Positions 7,947 to 16,535 of a stretch of DNA of 64,000 nt are shown piece after piece. This DNA is from Winogradskyella sp. (GTDB taxonomy: Bacteria; Bacteroidota; Bacteroidia; Flavobacteriales; Flavobacteriaceae): positions 1-64,000 of the forward strand of contig NZ_JANQOM010000084.1 of assembly GCF_028289625.1 (NCBI RefSeq), written 5' to 3'. A program made the position numbers and the translations under genes. The notes under the pieces are model-generated. The model did not search any database, was not told the origin of the DNA, and was given only the letters and a program-made list of their open reading frames with translations. Each line of letters opens with the position of its first letter. Within the stretch, counting starts at the first letter, position 1.

Positions 7947-9863
7947 TTGAAAAAAACATCGTTAATAGCATCAATTTTATTTCTAATACAATTAGCATTT
8001 AGTCAAAATTATAATGCTGGATTTAAGAGCTTACAACTTAAAGATAGCACACGAATTTACAAGCCAAATACCAAAGTAACTGACAGTTTACATTATAGAC
8101 CTGTAGATTTAGATATTTGGTATCCATCAAAAGAAAAAAATGAGAAGCCATTAATATTTAAGGATTTGTTTAGTCTATTTGAGAAGCGTGCAGTTACTTA
8201 CCAAGATAACGATGATTTTTCGGGAATGACAGAAGAATTGGCTCAGTTTTATGTTGCAGAACTTGGTGCAGGAACAGATGGAAAAAAATTGTTGGATGTC
8301 AAGACAAGTACATATCTAAATCCTAAACCAATTGATGTTAAGCATCCTGTAGTTATTTATATGGCTGGTTTCAATGGGATGGGTTTTGAAAATTATAAAA
8401 TCCTTGAAACGTTAGCACAAAATGGATACCTGGTAGTCTCAATTTGGAGTGTTGGACGTTATCCTGGTAATATGACTAATAAAATGGAAGACATGATGGA
8501 GCAGGTTTATGATGCTGAATTTGCTATTAACTACTTAACTAATAATAAATTAGTAAATACTGATTTTAAAAATTTAGGCTTGATAGGATGTAGTTGGGGA
8601 GGCATGAGTGCAGCAGTCTTTGCAAAAAGAAATTCTCAAGTCAAAGGATTTGTTTCTCTCGATGGCACTGAAACCCATTATTTTGGTGAAAATGAGGAAG
8701 ATGATGGTTATCTTCAAGAAATTTATGATACTAATCTTTTACTACCGACTAAACAAAATTTAGACTATCTCTACTTGGAAAGTGGTGATAAACTCGATGA
8801 ATTTACGCCAGAAAAAGAGTTTCATTATTATAAACAGTTAGAAACCAAAAATTACTACTTACGCTTTGCAAATAGTCAACATGCAGATTTTACAAGTATT
8901 CCCTCAATACTTAAATTCACAAAAAGTGCTGTTAAAATTCATAATGAAATTCAATCTTTGACTTTAGCATTCTTAAACAAATCACTCAATCAGCAGAATA
9001 ATTTTGATATACTTTGGAAAGACATTTCTTCTTTAGATTATACAAAAATTCAACCCTTTGAAATCGCAGAAACATCCGAGTTAACAATAGACTTTTCTGG
9101 GTCAATTCTTGATAGACAAACAAATCAGCCTTTACCTTATGTAAATATTGGTGTTCTCAATCAAGATATAGGTACAGTTTCGGATTTGAACGGGAAATTC
9201 TCATTACAAATTAGAGAAGAATTTAAAAATGATACTATTAGAATTTCATCAATTGGTTTTAAGCCAGTTGAAGTATTAATAAGGAATATAATCCAAAAAG
9301 AAAAATCAGTTACATATAAGTTGGAAGAAGCTGTTAGTGAGCTAGATGAAATGGTTATTACTGCAAAAAGTTTCAAAAAAAGAACACTTGGAAATAAGTC
9401 AAAATCTAAGTTTGTTAGTACAGGGTTTAGTTATGACCAACTTGGTGCAGAAATGGGTGTGAAAATTAATATTCGTAAAAACCCGACACTTGTAGATGCA
9501 TTTAACTTTAATATTTCTTATAATAGACTAAGCGCAAAATCAATTTTCAGGCTCAACTTTTATAGTGTAAAGAATAGAAAACCAGATATTAATTTATTAA
9601 AAGACAATATTCTGGTTACTATTGAACCAAAACAAACAGGTAATGTAACCATTGACTTAAAACCTTATGATATTGTTTTGAAGGACGATATAATTGTCAC
9701 TCTGGAATGGGTTGAGTCTAAAGGAGAAAATAATAAAGGTGAGGCTATCTTTTTCTCACTTGGTATTTTAAATAGTGGTACACTATATAAAAAATCAAGT
9801 CAATCCAAATTCAAAAAACATAGTAGTATGGGTGTGGGCTTTAATATTGATGTGAGACATTAA
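7947..9863 (+). CDS. Secreted alpha/beta hydrolase with carboxypeptidase-regulatory-like domain
   Basis: A 638-residue protein read from TTG 7947 (no ATG near), with signal peptide ending AFSQ. Residues about 25-345 are an alpha/beta hydrolase of the dienelactone-hydrolase/PAF-acetylhydrolase type: nucleophile elbow GCSWGG with S216, a strand-end 'VSLDGTET', and a likely catalytic His in 'NSQHADF' near residue 311. Residues about 375-455 form a CarboxypepD_reg-like beta-sandwich (LPYVNIGVL, GTVSDLNGKFSLQI, ISSIGFKPVE). The last 170 residues are beta-rich and unassigned. It probably hydrolyses an ester or lipid outside the inner membrane. The sandwich normally precedes TonB receptors, so this fusion is unusual. 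Confidence 0.72.
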   Translation: MKKTSLIASILFLIQLAFSQNYNAGFKSLQLKDSTRIYKPNTKVTDSLHYRPVDLDIWYPSKEKNEKPLIFKDLFSLFEKRAVTYQDNDDFSGMTEELAQFYVAELGAGTDGKKLLDVKTSTYLNPKPIDVKHPVVIYMAGFNGMGFENYKILETLAQNGYLVVSIWSVGRYPGNMTNKMEDMMEQVYDAEFAINYLTNNKLVNTDFKNLGLIGCSWGGMSAAVFAKRNSQVKGFVSLDGTETHYFGENEEDDGYLQEIYDTNLLLPTKQNLDYLYLESGDKLDEFTPEKEFHYYKQLETKNYYLRFANSQHADFTSIPSILKFTKSAVKIHNEIQSLTLAFLNKSLNQQNNFDILWKDISSLDYTKIQPFEIAETSELTIDFSGSILDRQTNQPLPYVNIGVLNQDIGTVSDLNGKFSLQIREEFKNDTIRISSIGFKPVEVLIRNIIQKEKSVTYKLEEAVSELDEMVITAKSFKKRTLGNKSKSKFVSTGFSYDQLGAEMGVKINIRKNPTLVDAFNFNISYNRLSAKSIFRLNFYSVKNRKPDINLLKDNILVTIEPKQTGNVTIDLKPYDIVLKDDIIVTLEWVESKGENNKGEAIFFSLGILNSGTLYKKSSQSKFKKHSSMGVGFNIDVRH

Positions 9864-10112
9864 GGAAAAAAACGCATGAACAGAAATTAGAATCAAGCTC
9901 CAACACCTAGGCTATATTATAGAGCAACACTACTAATTCATAGTCTATAGCATATAAGGTATAATGGATGCTTTAGTAGGATAGTTAGTGTGCTTGTGGT
10001 AATACATGCCATTTTTATTTTAATATATCAAATTTGTACTGTTAATGCTCTTTACTTTTGTTAATAATTAATTTTACTTCTTGTATCGAAAAATAATCTA
10101 AATATTAGTCGT

Positions 10113-12194
10113 TTAAAAGTCTCTTATTCTCGCACCTTTATTATTGAAAACTCCCTTAATGCTATTCCCAGATTTGGCGTATTTCATAATACCAAGCCCA
10201 GCAATTTTATCATCAAAAAAGATGCCTCTAAATACTGAGGTGTCTACGTAGGTATAAATACCATAGCCGTTTCGTTTCCCATCACTAGTGTAAGTGCCCA
10301 TATAAGAACTATTATTTACCCAGGAATAACTTCCAATACTAAAACGTTGATTGTTTTTAAAAAAGCCGAGATAAGAATCACCGTTAGAATAGGTGTATTT
10401 ACCAAAACCGTTACTACAATTCCCTAAACAATTGCCATTTTTTATATTGTTTTTATAGGATTCTGATTGATTTTCTACTAGAGTGCCATTTTCAAAACGA
10501 CCAGCTTCGATTACGTTATCATTTTTGTCGAATCTAATACCAAGACCATGCTGCTTACCATTTTGCCAATGTCCGATGTAACTATTGCCATTACTCCATT
10601 TGTAATAACCTACCCCTTCCCTTAGGTTGTTTTTGTATTCTCCGTGAAAAAAAGAATTTTCTGGGTAGTTAATGTAAGCTAGACCATCTATTGCACCATT
10701 GTTGAATGTAGCTTGGGTTATGATATCTCCTACTTTTATTTTTCCCCATCCCTCTTTGCAATCTCCTTCTAAACACTCTAAATCATTTGATGAATCGATT
10801 GAAGAGGATATTTTAGAATTCTTAAGTTCATCGTTATAAAACCTACCGAACAAAACTTCATTTTCTTGAGCCAATCGAAAACCAGTTAAAACGTATTTAG
10901 GAGTATTATCGATAAATATTACCGGATCTCCGTTAGTAAGATATTCAAACCTTGCTTTTTTATAGTCGATATGTTTACCTTTAACTACGATAAAAAAGTT
11001 ATCATCCTTTAACTGGCGTGCGTATAAAATAGATGTTGTATCTGTAGTTAATAGTTCTATTGGTTTAACAGGTTTCTCTTTAGTGTTTTTATAATTCCTT
11101 ATAATGTATGTTCTACCGCTGTATTTATCGATGCGATAATCTATCATATGTGGACCTAAAAATGCAAAATCTCTAGACTTCACTTTATTATATCCATCAA
11201 TATAATTGATAAACTTTCCATCATAAGCATAGCTCATATAGGGATTTCCAACAGATAGTTTTGTAGATATTGGAATACGTGTATCTAGTGTGTGATTTTC
11301 GGGAATTATGTTGGGTACGGAGTAGTACGTTTGTGTTAGTCCGTCATAAACAACTTTTTCATTTGGTTTTATCCCTTTGCTTATTGCAATATCTGTACAA
11401 CGTTTACCATCTACATAAATGGTTGCAGATTTTTTAGCTGACTTGCTACTACTTAATTTATGATAACCATATTCGATGTTTAAGTTTTTTTTAGCATCGC
11501 TATAATAGCGATTAACAGTTTCAAAGTGCTTTGCATTAGGATCATCGATATTATAAAAATCGATTTTATTTCCTTTTGAATCTATTTTAACCTTATAACG
11601 ATATGTTCCGGATGATACAATTTCCTTAACAAGAAATCCATTACGGTAGTATGATTCAGCTAAAAATCTACGCCGGCCATTAGTATAAGTATATTCTATG
11701 TTAACAATTAAAGAATCTCTTTTTTTACCATACGAAAAGTTCTGTTCCTGACTTAGCTTACCATTTTTTTTAATAGATGTTTTTATCAGCCTCCCTTGGG
11801 TATCGTAGGTGTAGGTTTTTTCATCACCATAGGAGGATTTTTCATAAATCAATAAATTTTCAGAATTAAATTTATATAAACTTGTACTTCCAGATTGATA
11901 TTGAAATTTAGTAATATTTCCTTGGGAGTCATATTCAAAAATGTCTCCATAATTATTACCAATAATTTTACCTGAATTATCATAATAATATCGTGTACCA
12001 AAATTATATTGTAGGTTTCCAGCTTTGTCAAAAATTTTGCCAGCAGAAGCATAGATATCACCTCGCAATAAAAAATGCGCTTTCTTATGCTTAAAACCAA
12101 TAGGGTTTCTAGGCGCATTTACGACATCTACTTTTTGAGCTTGAGTATTTTGAAAGCATAGTACTGAAAAGAAAAAAAGCAATAGGGTTTTCAT
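10113..12194 (-). CDS. Secreted RHS-like / MORN-repeat protein
   Basis: A 693-residue protein with a signal peptide ending TQAQ. Residues about 50-260 contain short YD/RHS-like repeats (YDNSGKI, YDSQGNI, YDTQGRL). A middle part of about 200 residues is unassigned. From about residue 480 there are two blocks of MORN repeats (GEYKNNLREGVGYYKWSNG, GHWQNGKQHGLGIRF, GFFKNNQRFSIGSY), each opened by a Cys-pair motif followed by G-[WF]-G-K (CLEGDCKEGWGK and CLGNCSNGFGK). MORN repeats form elongated beta-hairpin scaffolds that bind membranes or proteins. It has no type IX sorting domain at its end. It stands alone on the minus strand and converges with the hydrolase gene. Confidence 0.72.
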   Translation of the reverse strand: MKTLLLFFFSVLCFQNTQAQKVDVVNAPRNPIGFKHKKAHFLLRGDIYASAGKIFDKAGNLQYNFGTRYYYDNSGKIIGNNYGDIFEYDSQGNITKFQYQSGSTSLYKFNSENLLIYEKSSYGDEKTYTYDTQGRLIKTSIKKNGKLSQEQNFSYGKKRDSLIVNIEYTYTNGRRRFLAESYYRNGFLVKEIVSSGTYRYKVKIDSKGNKIDFYNIDDPNAKHFETVNRYYSDAKKNLNIEYGYHKLSSSKSAKKSATIYVDGKRCTDIAISKGIKPNEKVVYDGLTQTYYSVPNIIPENHTLDTRIPISTKLSVGNPYMSYAYDGKFINYIDGYNKVKSRDFAFLGPHMIDYRIDKYSGRTYIIRNYKNTKEKPVKPIELLTTDTTSILYARQLKDDNFFIVVKGKHIDYKKARFEYLTNGDPVIFIDNTPKYVLTGFRLAQENEVLFGRFYNDELKNSKISSSIDSSNDLECLEGDCKEGWGKIKVGDIITQATFNNGAIDGLAYINYPENSFFHGEYKNNLREGVGYYKWSNGNSYIGHWQNGKQHGLGIRFDKNDNVIEAGRFENGTLVENQSESYKNNIKNGNCLGNCSNGFGKYTYSNGDSYLGFFKNNQRFSIGSYSWVNNSSYMGTYTSDGKRNGYGIYTYVDTSVFRGIFFDDKIAGLGIMKYAKSGNSIKGVFNNKGARIRDF

Positions 12195-12352
12195 GACGAA
12201 ATGTATTTAAAACAAACTTCTAAAAACCATATGATACAGTCAATACGATGAATTACGTATTTTTAAATGATTTTCATCAAAAAAGAAGATGTGACAAATA
12301 TCATATTTCTTAAACCTAACTTCATGTATTTTTATAATGTTTAAATTAAAAT

Positions 12353-12511
12353 ATGAATAACATGATTAATAGTATAATACCGCTAGTTTATGATTGGTCC
12401 ATGGGTGTCGTTATGATTGGAGTCTTTGTATTGGTTTGTATTATTTTGATTGGTGTGCTTGTTAATTTTATGACAGGTAAGAAAGACAAAGAAGACATTC
12501 AGGACAACTAG
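12353..12511 (+). CDS. Small single-pass membrane protein (52 aa)
   Basis: ATG 12353 to TAG 12509 encodes 52 residues: a short polar head, one strong hydrophobic segment at about 17-39 (rich in V, I, L, G), and a charged tail ending KKDKEDIQDN. A clear hairpin terminator follows 21 bases later, which supports a real transcription unit. It occupies the otherwise empty 419-base stretch between the MORN protein and the DUF4870 gene. I do not recognise a family, and M4 (12362) could also serve as start. Confidence 0.6.
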   Translation: MNNMINSIIPLVYDWSMGVVMIGVFVLVCIILIGVLVNFMTGKKDKEDIQDN

Positions 12512-12532
12512 CTATTTTATTCATTCGTTTTT

Positions 12533-12562
12533 AAAGAGCACCTATTTTGTGCTCTTTTTTTT
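12533..12562 (+). terminator. Rho-independent terminator after the small membrane protein
   Basis: A nine-base-pair stem AAAGAGCAC / GTGCTCTTT (12533-12541 with 12549-12557), a seven-base loop, and a T run to 12562. It ends the 12353-12511 unit before the DUF4870 gene. Confidence 0.85.
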
Positions 12563-12613
12563 GTAACATTTTTAAATTATTGGCGTCACATAGTTGTTAA
12601 TTTAAAATAAATC

Positions 12614-12976
12614 ATGGAATCAAATTATCATACACTTAAACGAACAGACAATCAATTATTAGTCATTACGCACTTAACCCAGTTATTGACTTATATTACA
12701 GGTTTTGGTGGATTAATAGTTCCACTTGTGATATGGGCAACACAAAAAGATAGAGTAGAAGGTATGGATGTCCATGGGAAAGCTATCTTAAACTTTCAGT
12801 TGAGTATCATCGTATACTGTATTTTGAGTATCCCTTTAATTCTAGTATTCGGATTAGGCATTCTCACATTAATACTATTAGGCATTTTGGCATTTGTAAT
12901 GCCAATCGTTAACGCTATAAAAGCTAGTAATGGCGAATTACCTAGCTATCCATTATCTCTTAATTTTGTTAGTTAG
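12614..12976 (+). CDS. DUF4870 (Tic20-like) membrane protein
   Basis: A 120-residue integral membrane protein with three to four hydrophobic helices. The pattern HLTQLLTYITGFGGLIVPLVIW near the start, then 'HGKAILNFQLSIIVY', then a glycine-rich hydrophobic C-terminal half, is the usual layout of DUF4870/Tic20-like proteins. Function is unknown in bacteria. It is monocistronic, bounded by terminators on both sides, and converges on dnaN. Confidence 0.82.
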   Translation: MESNYHTLKRTDNQLLVITHLTQLLTYITGFGGLIVPLVIWATQKDRVEGMDVHGKAILNFQLSIIVYCILSIPLILVFGLGILTLILLGILAFVMPIVNAIKASNGELPSYPLSLNFVS

Positions 12977-13018
12977 TTATTTCATGCTGAATGATTTCAG
13001 TTGTTCAAGAGATAATAG

Positions 13019-13050
13019 AAAAGGCTCATCGAATTCGATGAGCCTTTTTT
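13019..13050. terminator. Bidirectional terminator between DUF4870 gene and dnaN
   Basis: 13021-13046 is a perfect 26-base palindrome (arm AAGGCTCATCGAA), preceded by A residues and followed by T residues, so it can terminate both the plus-strand DUF4870 transcript and the minus-strand dnaN transcript. Confidence 0.9.
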
Positions 13051-13070
13051 GAAATGTATTTATATCTCTT

Positions 13071-14189
13071 TTAGTTATTGAGCATTACTGGCATTACAAG
13101 CATGGTAATATGTTCGCCTTCATCAAGGCCATCAATAGGTGTTAAGATACCCGCTCTGTTTGGTAAACTCATTTCTAACTGTACATCATCAGAATTTAAG
13201 TTATTGATCATTTCGGTTAAAAAACGCGAGTTAAATCCTATTTGCATATCATCTCCCTGATAATCGCAGCTTAGACGTTCTTCGGCCTTATTACTGTAAT
13301 CGATATCTTCTGCAGAAATGTTTAGTTCAGCCCCAGCTATTTTTAAACGAATTTGATGCGTAGTTTTATTGGAGAAGATACTAACGCGGCGCACGGAATT
13401 TAAAAACTGTGTTCGGCCAATAACCAATTTATTTGGATTTTCTCTTGGGATAACCGCTTCATAGTTTGGATACTTGCCATCAATTAAACGGCAAATTAAT
13501 ACAGAGTTGTCAAATGTAAACCGAGCATTAGATTCGTTATATTCTACCAATACATCCTCATCACTGCCTGCTAAAATGCCTTTTAAAAGATTCAAAGGTT
13601 TCTTGGGCATTATGAACTCTGCAGATTCGGTGGCACTCACATCCTTACGCGTATACTTTACTAATTTATGAGCATCTGTAGCTACAAAAGTTAAATCGTC
13701 TTGAGAAAACTGAAAGAAAACACCACTCATCACAGGTCTTAAATCATCATTACCAGCAGCAAAAATTGTTTTGCTTATAGCAGTAGCCAAGATATCTCCC
13801 ATAATGTTTGTTTTGCTGGCATCTTCAACCGTAACAGCATTAGGGAACTCAGCGCCATCAGCATAGGCTAGAGCGTATTTTCCATGATTAGAACTGATTT
13901 CAACCGTATTGTTCTCTTCAGCAACAAAGGTCAATGGCTGTTCTGGGAAGGTTTTTAAGGTATCCAATAATAATCGCGCAGGCAAAGCAATACTGCCTTC
14001 AGAATCACTTTCCACATTAATCGTAGAAGACATTGTCGTTTCTAAATCGCTTGCAGAAACCGTTAATTTCGATTGACTTAGCTCAAATAAAAAGTTATCT
14101 AAGATTGGAAGTGTATTGCTATTGTTAATAACACCACCTAAGACTTGGAGTTGCTTTAATAAATATGTACTTGAAACAATAAATTTCAT
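13071..14189 (-). CDS. dnaN: DNA polymerase III subunit beta (sliding clamp)
   Basis: 372 residues, the usual length for DnaN. The protein starts MKFIVSSTYLLKQLQ and shows the three-domain clamp layout, with GVINNSNTLPILDNFLF in domain 1, 'DLRPVMSGVFF' in domain 2 and 'EDIDYSNKAEERL' in domain 3, and it ends in a typical hydrophobic 'MLVMPVMLNN'. It forms a ring that tethers the replicative polymerase and recruits repair factors. As is common in Bacteroidota, it is not next to dnaA. A TAnnTTTG promoter element lies about 40 bases upstream. Confidence 0.96.
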   Translation of the reverse strand: MKFIVSSTYLLKQLQVLGGVINNSNTLPILDNFLFELSQSKLTVSASDLETTMSSTINVESDSEGSIALPARLLLDTLKTFPEQPLTFVAEENNTVEISSNHGKYALAYADGAEFPNAVTVEDASKTNIMGDILATAISKTIFAAGNDDLRPVMSGVFFQFSQDDLTFVATDAHKLVKYTRKDVSATESAEFIMPKKPLNLLKGILAGSDEDVLVEYNESNARFTFDNSVLICRLIDGKYPNYEAVIPRENPNKLVIGRTQFLNSVRRVSIFSNKTTHQIRLKIAGAELNISAEDIDYSNKAEERLSCDYQGDDMQIGFNSRFLTEMINNLNSDDVQLEMSLPNRAGILTPIDGLDEGEHITMLVMPVMLNN

Positions 14190-14228
14190 GCGCTGAATAT
14201 GTAATTTTTAAAGTTTAGGTTTATCCTA

Positions 14229-14264
14229 CAAATATATCCCAATAGAAGGGTTTTATAAAACAAA
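14229..14264 (-). promoter_or_regulatory. Putative -33/-7 promoter of dnaN
   Basis: On the minus strand TATATTTG (14229-14236) matches the Bacteroidota -7 consensus TAnnTTTG, and TTTG (14261-14264) lies 24 bases upstream, slightly longer than the usual spacer. It sits 40 bases before the dnaN start codon. Confidence 0.5.
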
Positions 14265-14283
14265 CTTATTAACATTTATTCTT

Positions 14284-14310
14284 GCGTGCCACACTGAGCT
14301 TGTTGAAGTG
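14284..14310. repeat. Short dispersed-type intergenic repeat
   Basis: The segment containing CACTGAGCTTGTTGAAGTG resembles a short imperfect-palindromic element (CACTGAGCTTGTCGAAGTG type) that is found in many intergenic spots in Flavobacteriia. Only one copy was noticed here, so its repeat status rests on recall. Confidence 0.4.
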
Positions 14311-14347
14311 AAAGCAGGAAATCTTTTAATGTAGAAAAAGAATGATT

Positions 14348-16036
14348 TTAGGTATATTTTTTCTTTCTAAAATAGTTAAAAGCAAATCCAAAACATCCTA
14401 GTATTATCAGAGGTAAAGCAATAGTAATCAGTTGCCATTTTACTTTATTGTTTTTAATCTTATCTGAATCTAAATAGGCAATATTAATTTCTTTGGCTCT
14501 TATGTTTATAAGTCCTGTATCATCCAAGAGATAATTCACTGTATTTAATAAGAATTCTGTATTTCCATAAACACGTCCTGAAACTTCGTCTAACCCTAAT
14601 TTAATAGGTCGATTTCTACGAACGCTGTTTTTTATAATATCACCATCAGAGATGACTACCATTTTGGTAGGTTTGCTCTTGGGTTTGAAGTCCTTCAATT
14701 TAAAAGGCAATACCATTTGGTCATAAACAGATGTAAACTCACCTTCGAGTAAAACCGCTAAATTTTGTGAACCTGAATTAAAACTTGCTTCCTCCGGTGC
14801 TTTGGTGACTTCGGATAGCGAAATTATGGTCGGTGTCCCTTCTAGTTTTGATTTTGGCGAGCTTTGCAATAAAATGGTTTTGGTTACTTCATTTTTTAAG
14901 GTGTCTATTGGGCTTGCAAAATCATATTTAATGATGTCGAGATGTTTAGTAATCGGGTGACTAGAATTTGATATGGCCAAAGGGGAATACTGCCATTGCA
15001 ATGGTTGAAGCGGATTGCCTTCGCCAATAGATAATAGTATTGGTGCGGAGTACAAGTCCTTAACTAGGCTCGGATTGATTCGAACACCATATTTGAAGAA
15101 GAAATTTGTTAAGTTAAGCTCTCTTATAGTAGAAACAGAACTTCCGGTTTCGTTATAGAGACTGTCTTTGTCCATCACAACAGATTCGGTAAGCCATAGA
15201 CTTTTTCCACCGTTCATAGTGTACTGATCTAAAACTAATTTTTCGCTTTCGGTAAATGCTTCAGTAGGCTTTGCAGAAATGATTAAATCAAATTGCTTTA
15301 ATTGATTCAAAGCCTTCACTGGAGTCACGGCTACACTATCCAAAGTAAAAAACCCAATATTATAGTAGGGCTGTAACGTTTTTAAGAAATCATTGAGGTA
15401 TTTGGTCGTAATTCTTCCGTCTGAATTTAAATCATCGAGTTGGCCGTTACCTTTAAGAAAGGCAATTGTTTTTGTTTTTCCTTTAATCAACTTACTAAAG
15501 CCATCTGCAAAAGCATACTCTAAGCCTTGCACCGAATTGTTGATTTGCTCTTGGAGGCCTTCGGTGATGCTTCGCTTTAACAATGGAATTTTTACTGTTT
15601 GATTATTATAGCTCGCAAAAGCCCATGGAAAAATAAGCTCTTGGGTGACTTTGCCAGTGCTATTATCGGTATTGATATAGGGTTCTAATCCTGATTTGGT
15701 TAATTCTTCAATATTCCGTTGGCGTTTGGTTTCATCTTCTAAAGGATCTATATAATTGACCTTTATTTTATTGGTTTGTAGCTGAAGCTCTTCGATAATT
15801 TGCCGTACTTCAGTGCGTAACAATCTAAACTCTGAAGGAAAGTCGCCTTCTAAAAACACATCAATGATAAGCGGCGCATCAATCTCTTGAACTAAACTTT
15901 TAGTAGTATTTGAAAGCGTGTAACGTTTATCCTTAGTCAAGTCATAACGACCATAAATTTGGCTAGAAATTGCATTAATAACAATTAAGCCTACAATTAC
16001 TGCCAATATGTAGATGATGGTCTTATTGCTTTTCAT
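14348..16036 (-). CDS. gldG: Gliding motility-associated ABC transporter substrate-binding protein GldG
   Basis: 562 residues: an N-terminal signal anchor (about 8-28), a large extracytoplasmic domain typical of ABC-type uncharacterised transport (DUF4350/GldG) proteins (YTLSNTTKSLVQEI, 'IDVFLEGDFPSEFRLLR', 'AFLKGNGQLDDLNSDG'), and a C-terminal transmembrane helix (LPLIILGCFGFAFNYF). GldG works with the permease GldF and the ATPase GldA (not in the window), and the set is linked to gliding in Flavobacterium. It overlaps the 170-residue gene before it by 14 bases, so the three genes 17254-14348 form one operon. Confidence 0.94.
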   Translation of the reverse strand: MKSNKTIIYILAVIVGLIVINAISSQIYGRYDLTKDKRYTLSNTTKSLVQEIDAPLIIDVFLEGDFPSEFRLLRTEVRQIIEELQLQTNKIKVNYIDPLEDETKRQRNIEELTKSGLEPYINTDNSTGKVTQELIFPWAFASYNNQTVKIPLLKRSITEGLQEQINNSVQGLEYAFADGFSKLIKGKTKTIAFLKGNGQLDDLNSDGRITTKYLNDFLKTLQPYYNIGFFTLDSVAVTPVKALNQLKQFDLIISAKPTEAFTESEKLVLDQYTMNGGKSLWLTESVVMDKDSLYNETGSSVSTIRELNLTNFFFKYGVRINPSLVKDLYSAPILLSIGEGNPLQPLQWQYSPLAISNSSHPITKHLDIIKYDFASPIDTLKNEVTKTILLQSSPKSKLEGTPTIISLSEVTKAPEEASFNSGSQNLAVLLEGEFTSVYDQMVLPFKLKDFKPKSKPTKMVVISDGDIIKNSVRRNRPIKLGLDEVSGRVYGNTEFLLNTVNYLLDDTGLINIRAKEINIAYLDSDKIKNNKVKWQLITIALPLIILGCFGFAFNYFRKKKYT

Positions 16037-16535
16037 TTTCCTCAGCTTTCTTTTCGAAGGTAATTTCTTCTTGATAATGATTTAAAGCGATAACTTTATC
16101 CTTTTCAAACGTAATTTCTACACATTCCTTTTGGTCATTAAAAGCACCAGGTTCTATACCAAGCGCATAATTCCATTTATTCTTGTCATGAGCTTTTAGG
16201 TCATCATCCCACGTTAACCATTCGTAATTACCCATGAGTTTAGAAACAGTATTCTTCGAAAGACCAATTAAAGTATCGGAAGCAATGGTTTCATCAATCA
16301 TTTCGTAGCGCAGAGCTGGTTTCTCAATCCAAGCCTCGCTGTTAAAATACTTCTGGTGATGGTAATTACTAACAATATTTATAAAAGGATAAAACATGTA
16401 GAAGTACACAAAAGGGGTTAGGATTAAACTGATTATGGCGGTTAACCACTTGCGTTTATCAACAGTATTCAAAAACAAGAATAATAGCGCAAAGACTATA
16501 ATCATTGAAATCACTAAAAAAGGGGTAATTATCAT
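16023..16535 (-). CDS. Conserved membrane protein encoded between gldF and gldG
   Basis: A 170-residue protein with two transmembrane helices at about 4-22 and 30-52, then a soluble exported part with WLTWDDD and an EITFEKD repeat-like pair. Position between gldF and gldG, overlapping gldF by four bases and gldG by 14, implies translational coupling and a role connected with the Gld ABC transporter. The family is unnamed to me. The extracytoplasmic part resembles small periplasmic accessory domains, but no motif is decisive. Confidence 0.7.
   Translation of the reverse strand: MIITPFLVISMIIVFALLFLFLNTVDKRKWLTAIISLILTPFVYFYMFYPFINIVSNYHHQKYFNSEAWIEKPALRYEMIDETIASDTLIGLSKNTVSKLMGNYEWLTWDDDLKAHDKNKWNYALGIEPGAFNDQKECVEITFEKDKVIALNHYQEEITFEKKAEENEKQ

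Noticed and set aside
9864..10112. A possible small gene in the 249-base gap after the hydrolase
   Set aside because: No frame of useful length with a start was found on either strand, and no hairpin terminator could be made out.
13021..13046. The perfect palindrome as a protein-binding operator
   Set aside because: Its position between convergent genes and the A and T tracts on both sides fit a bidirectional terminator.
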